NCBI GenBank assembly: GCA_902459845.2
Contig: CABPSV020000077.1
Coordinates: 1 to 33,289, forward strand
Direction: 5' to 3'
DNA from: Hepatocystis sp. ex Piliocolobus tephrosceles
Taxonomy: Eukaryota; Apicomplexa; Aconoidasida; Haemosporida; Plasmodiidae
DNA: 33,289 nucleotides
Part shown: piece by piece, positions 1-11,900 of the stretch
How the letters are laid out: each line of letters begins with the position of its first letter
Position numbering within the stretch: position 1 is the first letter of the stretch
Notes under the pieces: generated by a model
Databases searched by the model: none
What the model saw: only the letters and a program-made list of their open reading frames with translations
What the model was told of the DNA's origin: nothing
Program-made: the position numbers and the translations under genes

Positions 1-705
1 ATATATGTATACATAAGTAGATATGCATAGACGCGTAAATCAAAAGATATTAAAAATAAATAATTTAACCATAACAAAAAAAAAAAAAAAATAAATAAAA
101 TAAAATAAAAGGATAGACAAAAACAGAAATCATTTTAATAACATTTATTTTAACTTTTTCATAGAGGCAATGTTGTTTTTTAAATAATTAAGTGGATGGT
201 TTACAAATAAAATAAAAAAATTAAAACATGAGGATGAACAAAATAATGATATTAAAAAAAAAAAAAATTATTTAAATGGTCATTGGCGACAGTTCTATGT
301 TTGCTTTTGTTTGCTTTTGTTTGCTTTTGTTTGCTTTTGTTTGCTTTTGTTTGCTTTTGTTTGCTTTTGTTCGTTTTTATGTTTGCGTTTTTATGTTTGC
401 GTTTTTATGTTTGTTTTTGTTTGCGTTCGTGTCCACCTTTGTGTTAAGGGTTGTGTTAACGTTTGTTCTAACTTTAGTTTTTTAAAATTAGTTTTTCTTT
501 CTGTTTCTTTTTCAATTTTATTACTTGCTTGTATAAGTGATAGTAGAAACATGATGAATAAATAACTTGATGCATTATAATACATTAAAAAAAAATGAAA
601 AAAAAATATAACATATTAGTCGTCTTTTATATATAAAAATAAAAAGAAAACAAATTTACATCATCGTATTCAATGGAAAATTATATATAATGATATGAAG
701 TATCA

Positions 706-748
<43 letters not shown>

Positions 749-1480
749 AAAAAAAATAATAAAAATAAAAAAAAATAAATAAAAAAAAAATAAAAAAAAA
801 AAAAAAAATGATTTAATAAATGTTTTAGAGGAAAAATATATGTATACATATGTATATATATTTTTATAAAAATAATAAAACTTAAGACTAATAAACAAAA
901 AAAAAAAAGAAAAAGAAAAAGAAAAAAAAAAAATATATATTTATATATATATATGAAAAAAACAGTTCCCTCTCACCTCATAAGAAAAAAATAAACAATG
1001 GACCATTATAAATAAGAACAAAATAAAATCGAAAAAAAATAAAAATAAAATAAATAAATAAATAAATAAGTTTTTACATACATAGAAAACGAGTTATAAA
1101 TATTTTTAACATATATATATATATATATAAATATAAATAAAACGCTTGGAAAAAAAAAGAGAAAGTGTTTTTACAAAGAAAACAAATTATAATTTCTTTT
1201 TCATATATATATATATATATATCAACATAAATCTCTTGTAAACAAAAATATAATGAACAGCATTTGAATATTTCTCATATATATATGTATATGCTATTAT
1301 ATAATTTAATTGCTGTATTTGTAATGCTTGTACAGTTATTTATATTTTGTATTGTATACATACATAAATTATACTTATAGATAAAAAATTCAAAAGTAAA
1401 GTGCGTCATTCGTTACAGCAAATAGTTAATTTTTTTATAATTATACATGTAAAAACATAACAAATGCCAATTATAGATAG

Positions 1481-1512
<32 letters not shown>

Positions 1513-1755
1513 TATTTATAAACTATTTACTTTTAAACAACTATACATGTAGTTCAAGTAATACATTTTTTATTATTAATAATATACATTTAAAAAGATT
1601 ATTTATACAATATAAACAAGCGCATGTATAATGTATATATTATCCCCTTTTTTTTTTTATTTAAAACAATAACATAAATAACATAAATAACATAAATAAC
1701 AAAAAAACCAAAAAAAAGAAAAAAAAAAACAAAAAAAAAAAAAAAATAGTAAAAA
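1..1755. other. Intergenic AT-rich region upstream of UTP15 gene
   Basis: No supportable gene. It holds poly(dA) tracts (the longest an uninterrupted run at about 707-746), several (TA)n stretches (about 1110-1130, 1205-1222, 1480-1508) and the 10-bp minisatellite listed separately. Short open frames here are low-complexity Phe/Lys/Ile strings read from homopolymers. The UTP15 promoter and 5' leader should lie in the last several hundred bases, but I see no diagnostic motif. Confidence 0.7.
301..370. repeat. 10-bp tandem repeat, unit TTGCTTTTGT
   Basis: Seven near-perfect 10-bp units follow each other from 301. They then decay into related T/G-rich copies (TTTGCGTTTTTATG-like) up to about 425. 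The repeat gives low-complexity open frames in several registers, which argues that it is not coding. It lies about 1.3 kb upstream of the next gene start. Confidence 0.9.
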
Positions 1756-4381
1756 ATGGCACTCTTCAAACCTATAACATTAACAAGGAATAAAAATAAA
1801 ATATGTGACATCGACCAGAGTTTGATTAAGTTCAATATTATGACACAAGGATATGAAGAAGGATGTGTTATAAAGTCTATAAGTATATGTAAGGAATATG
1901 TCGCTTTAAGTAAAAACGCATTGGTAAGTAAAAAAAAAATAAATAAATAAATAAACAAATAAATAAATAAAAATGCAAATAAACAAATAAATAAAATAAA
2001 CAATAATAAAACTAACACATATACATATATACATGCATTCGTTCAAAAATTTTGTGCATTCATTTTCCCCTTATTTTATAAATGTTATCGCATGTCTATG
2101 AACCATGTTTATTTTAGCAATAGAGATACATTTTTTGACAGTTTTGTGTTATATATATATATATATAAACTTGCATTTAGAAAACTGTTAGCTCTATATT
2201 TATATTATAAGTAAACGTATGTACATAGTTTTGTATATATGTAAGCACATATATATATGCATATTTATCGATGTATACGTGTGTAGGTAATAGTAGCTTG
2301 TGTAAAAAGCGGTATGAAAAGAAAACAACAGTGCAAGGAGAATGTGAGTAAATTAAAATTCCGAGATAGTAATATGTTAGGAATTGGTATGGAAAATGGT
2401 GATATCGATTTATTAGGTGTTGGCCTTTTTGATATTATAAAAAAATTAAAAGGTCATAAATCATCTATTACAGATTTAGTCTTTGACACAGATTTTAGTA
2501 AATTATATTCGTGTTCAAGAGATTTCACCATAAAAATATGGAATATATGGGAAGGTTTATGTAAAAACACGTTGGATTATCATGTTGATAATGTAACAAG
2601 TATTTGTTTATTTAATAATAATAATAATAATAATAATAATTATTTAATAAGTTCTGGTTATGATGGTTATATTTATTTTTATGACAACAAGTTAGAAAAA
2701 CAAACAAAAAAATTAGAAATGGACGAACCTATAGAATGTTTCACAATTTTTAATAATACCTACATAGTTCTCGCAATAAAAAACCGAATTAAAATATATA
2801 CAGTAAATAATTTAGAACATATAAAAGACATTTATGTTTGTACTAAAACTATTTTTTATTTAAATAGTTTTCAAGATTATCTTGTTGCAGGTTGTCTAGA
2901 CAACACTATTTATGTTATAAATATGTTTGTTACAAAACCGAAGGAAATAAATGTTTTATCCACAATTAAATATTGCAAATTATTATCATGCGTTGACGTA
3001 TATGGCAATATTTTATCCTTAGGAGGAGGGTAAAATTTTGAAAAAAAATAAAAAAAAAAAAAAAAAATAACTATAACAATTATATAACATTACGAATTTG
3101 TTATATATATTTGTACTCTACATTCTTTTTTTTTTTTTTTTTTTTATTTGCATTAATTCAAAATTTATTTTACTGTAACTCCATTTATTGTACTACTACT
3201 ATACATATACATATTTAGTTATGATTTTATATAATTTTGTTATTTATATTTTTATTAAATAGAAACGGAAATTGGTTTATTTGTTTACAAGATGAGAAAA
3301 CAAATATAAATTCCAAAAAAAAAGATGAAAGTTTTTTCAACTGTTATAAGGTATTAACGCGATAAGAAGTAATTATAGTGTACACTAATAATGAAAATGT
3401 ACATATAGATTTGTATTCAAAATTGTATTATATTATATTTTTTTTGTTTTGTTTTATGTTTTTGTTTTGTTTTATGTTTTTATTTTTTTTTTTGGTACAT
3501 TATTTTATTAGGATACAAAATTTTCTTACCAAAGCCATAATATATCTAGTTTAGTTAAAAAATTTAAATTAAATGAAGCTTTGATGTCATTAATTAAGCA
3601 AGAGTAATTAATTAGAATATATTATTAATACTTTGAAAAAAATGAGTGAAAAAGAAGAAAAAAAACGTTTTTATTAAATTAATATTGTTAGCGCTTATGT
3701 TATTAATATTGTATTTGTTAATATTTATTTGTTTATTTATTTATTTATTTATTTATTTATATATATGTATATAACTTTTTTTTTATTGTGCAGCCCTCGC
3801 GCTACAGTTTCCTTACTAGAATATTACTCCAAAAACCGTATGTTACGTATAGCATGTAAAACACATTCCATAGAAGATGTAGTGCGCGTCATTCAATATA
3901 TAAGAAAATATTTTACAACAGATGCTATAATATCAGAGTTTTTCACAGAATATTTAGGCAAGTTATTTCGATTTAATATACACGTGTTTATGCCTATCCA
4001 ACATGTTTAATTTAATTAAATCACATATTTTTGTTTTTTTATTTTTTATTTTTTATTTTTTATTCTTTATTTTTTACACAGATGTTAACCAATGGATAAA
4101 CTCTACAACGAATGAGAAGTTGTCATATGAATTGTCACTGTTGCTTCGGGTAATAATGCAAAAGAAAGAAAGAAAAAAAAAAAAGAAAAAAAAAAAATAA
4201 AAATAATAAATAAATAAATAAATAAATAAAGAGACAATAGAAAATGTCAATAGAAATAATATATACACATAGTGTCATGTTTTATTCCTTTTCTCAGGTT
4301 ATTCAAAACGAGATGAACGTTATTAACAAATTTAAGGAATTAAAAACTTTTACCGACGATTTATTTAATAATAGTCTATAG
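1756..4381 (+). CDS. UTP15: U3 snoRNA-associated protein 15 homologue, WD40 (7 exons)
   Basis: Exons 1756-1923, 2287-3029, 3263-3350, 3512-3603, 3794-3957, 4082-4149 and 4298-4381 join to a 468-residue protein, close to the ~515 residues of yeast and human UTP15. In those, UTP15 is a nucleolar SSU-processome (t-UTP) component needed for pre-18S rRNA processing and rDNA transcription. Seen: WD40 blades in residues ~40-310, including a GH dipeptide at 112-113 and FTIKIW at 136-141, with a poly-Asn insertion at 166-174. Residues ~340-462 match the UTP15 C-terminal helical domain (DPRATVSLLEYY, then a helix ending LSLLLRVI and NKFKEL). All exon joins keep frame. Intron 5 works only with a GC donor (AG/GCAAGT at 3958). 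The start is the first ATG of exon 1 and gives the family-like N terminus (MALFKPITL). Family assignment is inferred from recalled UTP15 features and overall architecture. Confidence 0.85.
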
Positions 4382-4779
4382 TATAACTTTGGAATGCTTT
4401 AGTATATTAATATATATATATATATATTAATATATACGTTTTTTTGTGTTTGTGAACCGAATTTTGTTTTTATTATTTGATACCCTAGTTGTATTTTTCA
4501 ATTAGTATAATTTACCATTTTAATTTATCCGTCAATGGATTTTTTTTTTTTTTTTTTCTCTTTACTGAATACTTGAAATTAATTTTTTAAAGGATGTTTC
4601 TTATTTCAATTATTTGATTTGTTTGTGTTTATAAATCACTAACATTTGTAGAATCTACTTATTAAATTCTATTTAATTTTTACAAAAACAAAAAAACAAG
4701 TAACATAAAAAACGTTTTAAATAATATTATATTATACATACAAGTATAGGTGGTATACCTTTATTTTACTTCCGAAACG

Positions 4780-4818
<39 letters not shown>

Positions 4819-5030
4819 TCATGTCAAAAATAATATTTTATTATTCACTCCCATCATAAAAGTGATACTTGTTTTAAAAAAAAAAAAAAAAAATTTTTAT
4901 TTATTTAAAAAAAAAACAAATAAACATGTATGTTTGAATTTGGAGAAAAAAAAACAAGAAAATGACAAAAAGAAAGTATGTGAAAGTTTTATCATTTCCC
5001 CTCCTTCCCCCCTCCTTTTTTTGGTGCTTC
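4382..5030. other. Intergenic region between convergent genes
   Basis: This holds the 3' flank of the UTP15 gene on the left and of the minus-strand gene on the right. It contains (TA)n at about 4786-4810, short poly(dA/dT) runs and a pyrimidine patch at 4997-5021. No coding region is supported. A minus-strand exon could begin at 5029 if the donor-like site near 5125 is used, but the peptide it would add is low-complexity and unconvincing. Confidence 0.6.
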
Positions 5031-6968
5031 CTAATGTAAAGTTTTTATCCGTGGTTTCCTTTTATTTTTATTATGGTTATAATTTTTACTCACTGTTTTA
5101 ATATAAGTTAAATAAAAGAACTTACTTTGTGAAAAATCGTAAAAATAATTTGATTCATCTTTAAAAAATAAAGTTTTCATTTTTTTAATTAGATGTTTTT
5201 TATTGTGTGTTTTGATAAGGTCTAAATTGTGAATACATAAATTAAAAGATTTATGAATCATTTTATTAATGATATTTTTGTAGAATAAAAAATAGTTTAT
5301 ATATGGGATTATATGGTTATTCAAGTAGTAACAATTTATATTATTTGAAAAATAAAAATGGTTTTTTATTTTATTTTTTAATAAATATTTAATACATAAG
5401 GTTTGGTAAAATATATAAAAATTATTATTTTGATTTTTTTTTTTTAAAAATTCTTGATAATATACAGTAGTTAAATGACACCAGTTATTAATAGGGAAAG
5501 GAATATATTTATGCTTATAATTTAGTTTAAACATTTTATGCAAATATATAATTAGTTTGTCGGATTCAAAAAAATTCAAATATAATTGTGTTATTAATAA
5601 AGAAATGAAATAATGTTTATAATAAACGTTTTTATTTAATAAAAATATTAATTGGTTAATATCAGTATTGGATAAAAATATGTTTTTAAAATAATTTTTT
5701 GTATTAGTTGACAGATTCGATGTTTTATTATTTGTTAAATGTAGTGTTTCATTTTTAGTGATTAAGTTAATATATATATAATTCGCATTAATTATTTTAA
5801 GTATATTTAAAAAAATAAATTGATTTTTTTTTATTTTATTATTTTGCAGAATTGTAAATTGATAAATGGAATAAATAATATCTTTTAAATTAATCTTTTT
5901 TGTTTGCTCAATTTTATTTTTATAATTAAGTGATATTTCTGATTGCTTAAATAGTAATAGATTATTATCTGTACTACTATTAATGTTCAAGCTGTTACTG
6001 TCGTTGCGGTTGTTACTGTCGTTGCGGTTGTTACTGTCGTTGCGGTTGTTACTGTCGTTGTGGTTGTTACTGTCGTTGCGGTTGTTACTGTCGTTGTGGT
6101 TGTTACTGTCGCTGCCGTTGTTACTGTCGCTGCCGTTGTTACTGTCGCTGCCGTTGTTACTGTCGCTGCCGTTGTTACTGTAGCTGCCGATTCTGTTAGT
6201 AACTGTAAAATTATTACTACGTTTTTCTACATTAATTGATATGTGTTTAAAAAATAAGTAAATTTTTTTTAACACATTGTTTAATATTTTGTTATAATTA
6301 AATTTATATATTTTAAATATATTTTTTATAATTATTATGATCATAGACAGGTCTTTTATGTTTTGTGCATTTTCAATTAAATTTTCAACAAATGTTTTTT
6401 TATGAAATAAAACAAGTGAGTATTTTGGATAAAATTTTTTTATTTCCAAATATGAGTATTTTATATCAACGTTTTTTTTTAAGTGAATAAAATTTCTTAA
6501 ATAATTTCTTCTTATTTTATGTATATAATTTATATCATATGTTAATAATAGTTTACATAAATGGATTAAAAATTTTTCTTTTTTTTTTTCAAGCCTTTGT
6601 TCATTTAAATTAATATAGTTTTTTGGTTTTTCTGTATTATTACTTAATATGTTATATAAAAAAATTAATTTGTAATTGTAATTAAATTCGAAATAATTAA
6701 ATAAGTAAATATCTAAAATAAGTTGTAATGAAAAAACGACATTTGCATTTTTTTTATTGATTTTTAAATGGTTACAAATTTTACCAACATATTTATTAAC
6801 GTTTTCTTTGTATGTCTCTCTACTATTTTTTACTATCTTTGACTCAAGATAGTTGTATATATATAAAGTGGTTAGGTTAACTAAATAATTCTTCTCATGG
6901 TAAAAGTTATTCAACCCTTTTCTGATTATGTTGCTACAGGTATGTGGTTTAGTTAAACAATGTTTCAT
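5031..6968 (-). CDS. Conserved-looking helical protein with NDSNN repeats, function unknown
   Basis: A single open frame of 645 codons. I take the ATG at 6968 (MKHCLTKPH), because upstream in-frame codons before the nearest stop include only a GTG. I do not recognise a family. The body is Lys/Asn/Ile/Leu/Phe/Tyr-rich and reads as stacked amphipathic helices with little beta signal, the style of helical-repeat proteins such as the RAP/heptatricopeptide-type organelle RNA-binding proteins. I see no RAP domain, so that is only a possibility. The N terminus is basic (KHCLTKPH...NIIRKGLNN) and could be a mitochondrial presequence. A central Asn/Ser/Asp repeat of six-residue units splits the helical parts. 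Near the C terminus the codons for SQSK contain a GTAAGT donor-like hexamer, so the last ~30 residues could be intronic. It is convergent with UTP15. Confidence 0.8.
   Translation of the reverse strand: MKHCLTKPHTCSNIIRKGLNNFYHEKNYLVNLTTLYIYNYLESKIVKNSRETYKENVNKYVGKICNHLKINKKNANVVFSLQLILDIYLFNYFEFNYNYKLIFLYNILSNNTEKPKNYINLNEQRLEKKKEKFLIHLCKLLLTYDINYIHKIRRNYLRNFIHLKKNVDIKYSYLEIKKFYPKYSLVLFHKKTFVENLIENAQNIKDLSMIIIIIKNIFKIYKFNYNKILNNVLKKIYLFFKHISINVEKRSNNFTVTNRIGSYSNNGSDSNNGSDSNNGSDSNNGSDSNNHNDSNNRNDSNNHNDSNNRNDSNNRNDSNNRNDSNSLNINSSTDNNLLLFKQSEISLNYKNKIEQTKKINLKDIIYSIYQFTILQNNKIKKNQFIFLNILKIINANYIYINLITKNETLHLTNNKTSNLSTNTKNYFKNIFLSNTDINQLIFLLNKNVYYKHYFISLLITQLYLNFFESDKLIIYLHKMFKLNYKHKYIPFPINNWCHLTTVYYQEFLKKKNQNNNFYIFYQTLCIKYLLKNKIKNHFYFSNNINCYYLNNHIIPYINYFLFYKNIINKMIHKSFNLCIHNLDLIKTHNKKHLIKKMKTLFFKDESNYFYDFSQSKFFYLTYIKTVSKNYNHNKNKRKPRIKTLH
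5993..6190 (-). repeat. 18-bp in-frame tandem repeat (six-residue units, ~11 copies)
   Basis: Eleven 18-bp units encode GSDSNN, then HNDSNN/RNDSNN in the minus-strand gene. The units fall into two classes: a GC-richer GSDSNN block at the high-coordinate end (five units, the first a GSYSNN variant) and an RNDSNN/HNDSNN block. This looks like two successive expansions. The unit length is a multiple of three, so copy changes keep frame. The opposite strand reads as a Leu-rich string that is only a shadow. Confidence 0.92.
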
Positions 6969-7276
6969 TGAAAACGGAATGCGCACAAAACAAACAAGTA
7001 AACAACTATAAGTACGTAAATGTTAGCACTCTTTTAGTATATGTTAACATTATTGTTTCGAGGGAAAAAATAAATAAATGAAGAAGCTATAAGAATCCAA
7101 AGTTCACATGGATATAAACAAAATGTACGATTGTATAAAAACAAATAAATAAGTACGCTTTTTAAGCATGTTAACATATATATATATATATATCCAATGT
7201 ATAGGTTACTGTATATATACATTATACTACATAGACTGCGAAGCATATAAATATTAAAAAATGGGGAAAAAACTAT

Positions 7277-7342
7277 TTATTCACACTTTAAGGCCTGCTC
7301 TTTGAACAAATTAATCCTTCTTTCCCTCATTTTTTTCTTCAT
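7277..7342 (-). other. Possible short exon or tiny ORF (21 codons)
   Basis: The minus strand reads an ATG-started frame, MKKKMRERRINLFKEQALK..., then a stop at 7277-7279. Its composition (Arg, Glu, Gln, Ala, Cys; base content less extreme than the flanks) is more protein-like than surrounding frames. It could be the last exon of an unrecognised small gene, or chance. No convincing acceptor with a pyrimidine tract precedes it. Confidence 0.2.
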
Positions 7343-7884
7343 TATTTTATCTAATTTTTTCTGATTTTTTCTGATTTTTTATTTTGATGTTTTTAAACAA
7401 AAAGCGAATATATATATATATATATATATATCTAGCTACATTTACAGGTAATAAACTTGCAAATAAATATTATATATAAAAAGTTGCGTATACATTTTTT
7501 TTCTCCAAAGGATAAAATTAATAGTATTTTACAATAAACTTTTTTCTTTTTTTATTTTTTCAATATTTACTCAAACAGTAGATAATAATTGTTAATACTG
7601 AATGTACTTTAAATGGAAATATAAACTATGTAGTAATACATTTTACAAGTACATAACTCGTTATTTTATAAGAGAATATGTTGGGTTTCTCTACATATAA
7701 TTTTTTTTTTTTTTTTTTTTTTAAAAGTTTATCATTATTTAAATATATTAATTTTTTTTTTTTTTTTTTTTTTCTAAATTTTTTATACATTTTTATATAT
7801 TTTTTATCATTTATTTTTTATGTATTTAATACATATTTTATTATGTATTTTATAAATTAAAAATTTTTTAATTTATAACTTTTA

Positions 7885-7904
<20 letters not shown>

Positions 7905-7915
<11 letters not shown>

Positions 7916-8022
7916 TCCTCTTTTGCATAATCGAGCGAGCAGGAAAAAAACCAAAAAATGCTCCATTGTAACAATTATACATAATGGGATATTACGTAAA
8001 TATATATATTTATATGACCATT
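7905..8022 (-). other. Possible exon encoding a hydrophobic segment
   Basis: On the minus strand a reasonable acceptor (TATGTATTCACAG) is followed by an open frame reading WSYKYIYLRNIPLCIIV and MEHFLVFFLLARLCKRG, then an A-tract. It includes an unusually GC-rich core near 7930-7942 (CGAGCGAGCAGG on the plus strand). It might be an exon of a small membrane protein. I found no partner exons in consistent phase. Confidence 0.15.
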
Positions 8023-8581
8023 CTGTGAATACATAAATTTGGAAAATAATATTTGAGAGAAAAAAATGAATTATCATTATTAATATAGTTACATTATTAA
8101 CTAAATATTTTTAATTTTATACGATATAACAAATTTTTAGTTTATTGTGATTTTTTTTTTTTTTTTTTTAATATTTTACATGCGTACATGCAAACATAAA
8201 TATATTATCTTAATATGTATTGTTCTTTCATTAATTTTTTTTTTTTTTTTCTTACTTTTTTTTTCGTTTTCTCCTTTATTGAATATAACTTTTGTCACAA
8301 AAATTTTAAGTATACGATTTCATATTTTTAAACACAAAAAAGTGAGATTATTTTCTTTGTAAGAATGAGGATGGAGATTTTCTATTTTTTTTAAACCTTA
8401 TCAATTTATGCAATGTGAAAAAGCAAAAAATAAAAAAAAAAAAGAAACGAGAAATAGACAGTTTGTAAGTGAATATATGTATATACAAATTTATACATAT
8501 ATATATATATATATGTATATATATATTGATATTGATATATTTAACTGGTATTGAAAAAACAAAAGAAAATAAATAAAAAAA

Positions 8582-8818
8582 GAAGCAAAGGTGAACAAAA
8601 AAAAGAAGCAAAGGTGAACAAAAAAAAGAAGCAAAGGTGAACAAAAAAAAGAAGCAAAGGTGAACAAAAAAAAGAAGCAAAGGTGAACAAAAAAAAGAAG
8701 CAAAGGTGAACAAAAAAAAGGAACAAAGGTAAACAAAAAAAAAGGAACAAAGGTAAACAAAAAAAAAGGAACAAAGGTGAACAAAAGAAAGGAACAAAGG
8801 TGAACAAAAGAAAGGAGT
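8582..8818. repeat. 23-bp A-rich minisatellite, ~11 copies
   Basis: Units begin at 8582, 8605, 8628, 8651, 8674 and 8697 (core GAAGCAAAGGTGAAC followed by an A-run). Variant units with core GGAACAAAGGTAAAC or GGAACAAAGGTGAAC begin at about 8720, 8744, 8768, 8791 and 8814. The repeat is A/G-rich on the plus strand, the sense strand of the downstream gene, and runs straight into the poly(dA) tract. Minus-strand open frames across it are shadows. Confidence 0.93.
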
Positions 8819-8821
8819 AAG

Positions 8822-8946
<125 letters not shown>

Positions 8947-8983
8947 TGTAATATATAAAAACACAAATGATAATGTGCGAATA

Positions 8984-11900
8984 ATGAATGATTATAGAGA
9001 AGAATACGATTTTATCCAAAGAATTCACAAAATTGAAGGTAACAACAATAACAACGATTATAATACAGTATATTCAGATGGAAACAGAATAAAAAAAGAT
9101 GATCCTTTAATTGGAAGAGATTTATACGAAAAAGATTTATATTTAAAAAGTCGGTATGATAAGTATGATATTACACTTAACGGTTTCGATAAGGATGATA
9201 AGGATTTACATTTGAAAAGATTAAAAAAAGAAAATGAGAAAGAATTAAGAAGAAAAGAATATAATTTAAAACGGAGTAATATTAATGAATTAGTTAAAAT
9301 AAATGAAGTAGTATATTATATTCATGCAAACAGAAAAAATATTTATGAATATATTAATAATCAAAGTGATTTGGATAATAATTATTATCAAATAGAAGAA
9401 AAGCCAGTAAATATAACTAGTAATATGATAAAAAATAATGAAGAATATGTTTATTTAAATGATAATGCATATTATAAATTAAAAATAAATAAGGAAGATA
9501 AAGATATCGAAGATGATAATAATATGAATAATTATAATAACAAAATAAAAATAAAATATACATTGGATGAAAATTCGAATAGTATAATTGAGAAAATAAT
9601 TGATTCAGACAGTTACTTATTTCATTTATTACATATGTTTATTTCTATGAAAAATGGTATGAGTAATGTTTTTTACATTTTAAGTAAAATATTTCATTTT
9701 AATTTTTTAGATTATGCATATATAAAAAATTACTCCTTAAATGATTATATGAATATAAATATGAAGGAATATTTAAGATGTTTAAAAAAAGAAGAAGAGC
9801 CTAAAATGATTACGAACGATTTTTTATTAAGAAGACAATATATGACTCCTTATTTTGTTCATAATTGTGTAGATTGTAATTATAACACGAATGACAATGG
9901 GATTATAATATTATCTTCTATATTACCATTTATACACAGTTTTGATTATGATTACAAATTGAAAGAAATAAGAAGAAAAGAAGAGGAATTAGAAAATATA
10001 CTATATAATGAGAAAAGCAAAAAAAGTGGAGCAGTACGGGTATTAGAATGCATGAAGAAAGCAAAAGGTTTTGTTACAAGTAAAATAATATCCAATAATA
10101 ATAATAATAATAATAGTAGTAGTAATAATTTTACTGCTAATAATGGTGGTATTACTACTGGTGATAATATAAATACGACTGCTAAAAGTGGCAATACTAG
10201 AAGTAGTAATAATCATGAGTATTCTGAATTTTTACAAAAGTTCGAAAATAGTATAAATGAAGAAGGGGAATTGATTCAAGACATTTTATTTGCTGGTAAG
10301 GCACAAATGATATTTATTAATTTTAAACAGTTAGAAAATAATTTTAATAACGTGATTGGTAATATAGAAATAAAAAATGATAAAGTACAAGTGAGTAATT
10401 TAATTTTAGGTTATGAAAAAAGAGAACATATAAGATATACTGACATTTTAATATCAAATATATTAAAAAATATAAAAAAGAAATATCCTGATAATATTAT
10501 TAATGATTGTAATCCTAAACAATTTTTATATGGTGACGACAATGATGATGACAGATTGAAAAAGTATTTACATGAGAACATTCCGTATGGTGCCTCCTAT
10601 GGTACCCCCTATGGTGCCCCTTATGCAAAAATAGTAGGTAATGAGCCATATAACAGTAACATTAACGACAACATTAACGACAACATCAACATAAACAACA
10701 ACATAAACAACAACATAAACAACAACATAAACAATAATAATACGAGTGGTAGGGATATTTTTATAGATGACAGGGGAAATATAAATAAAAAAGAAATATA
10801 TAAAGACACGGATTTTAAAGAATATATATATAATTCGCCATTCCATTTAATGAAAGGTGGTAATAACAATAACAATGAATATGTAACTTGTGTTTGTTTT
10901 GATAATAATTCAAATGATTGTAATTTAATTAATAATTTTGTACTTGGTTATAATACTGGTAAAATTGAATATATTTATGGTAAAATAGTATATAGTAATA
11001 TAAGCCATTGTGATTTATTGATAGATTATTATTCTAAAAGGAATAAAAAATATTCTTACGAATTAAGTAAAAGATTATATGTAAATGGTTCAGTAATAAA
11101 AATTGGTTTTGCTACGAATGGTTTTTTTTGTTTAATATTAACAACGAAAGCATTATATATATGTAATTTTTTTTATTTTGCAATACATGAGATAAAAAGT
11201 ATAAGTTATAACAATGTATTATTTGTGAATTTTTTATGGATTAATAATAATTCATATGTTATATTCAATGAAAAAGGTTGTATTTATTTATATGAAAAGA
11301 ATTTAAAAAATGATGGTTCGAATAGTTTTTTATTAACTAAAACATTTTATATAAATCAACCAATATATTTTAATTCGATTTGTGAATATCATTTGTATAG
11401 TAATTGTATATATTTATATACTGGTGAGATTGAAAAAGTGAAAACAAAGAATAATAGTAATATTGGTTTTTTTTGTTTAAAAAAAAAAAAATTTAATAAA
11501 AAAAGTAAAATGAGTGAATATTTTTATAAATATAATTGTAATTTTATTATAATTGAATTAAATACAGAAATAACTAAAATAATTGAAAGTGATAAATATC
11601 ATGATAATATTTTTAATAGTATATATAAAGATAACATGACAGATATTGAAACAAGTATGAAACAAATAAAAATGTTAGAGCACTTATTAGAAAGTGATAA
11701 TAACAACAGTAGTAATAACAACAACAATAATAATAATGTGATTACTAGTAATAATAATAATAATGTTGAACAAGACGAATTAAGTTTAGAAAGTATGTTT
11801 CATATGAATATAAAAACATTTAATAATCATATTTCTACTATTAACGATGCGAATAATCGTTTATTTATGTATGGGGATGATAATGCTGATAGTATAAATG

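Noticed and set aside
2314..3033. 239-codon frame as a complete single-exon WD40 gene
   Set aside because: It is only exon 2 of the UTP15 gene. Upstream and downstream exons join in phase and supply the N terminus and the UTP15 C-terminal domain.
5983..6183. Plus-strand Leu-Arg-Ser string resembling a leucine-rich repeat
   Set aside because: It is the antisense of the six-residue Asn/Ser/Asp repeat, with no flanking coding sequence and no LRR consensus beyond composition.
8582..8818. Regular repeats with spacer-like runs, considered as a CRISPR-like array
   Set aside because: The 'spacers' are only A-runs, the units are contiguous and the organism is eukaryotic. It is a minisatellite.
8975..8983. 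Start of the 1672-residue protein at 8975
   Set aside because: The codon there is GTG. The first in-frame ATG is at 8984, and GTG starts are not expected for a nuclear eukaryotic gene.
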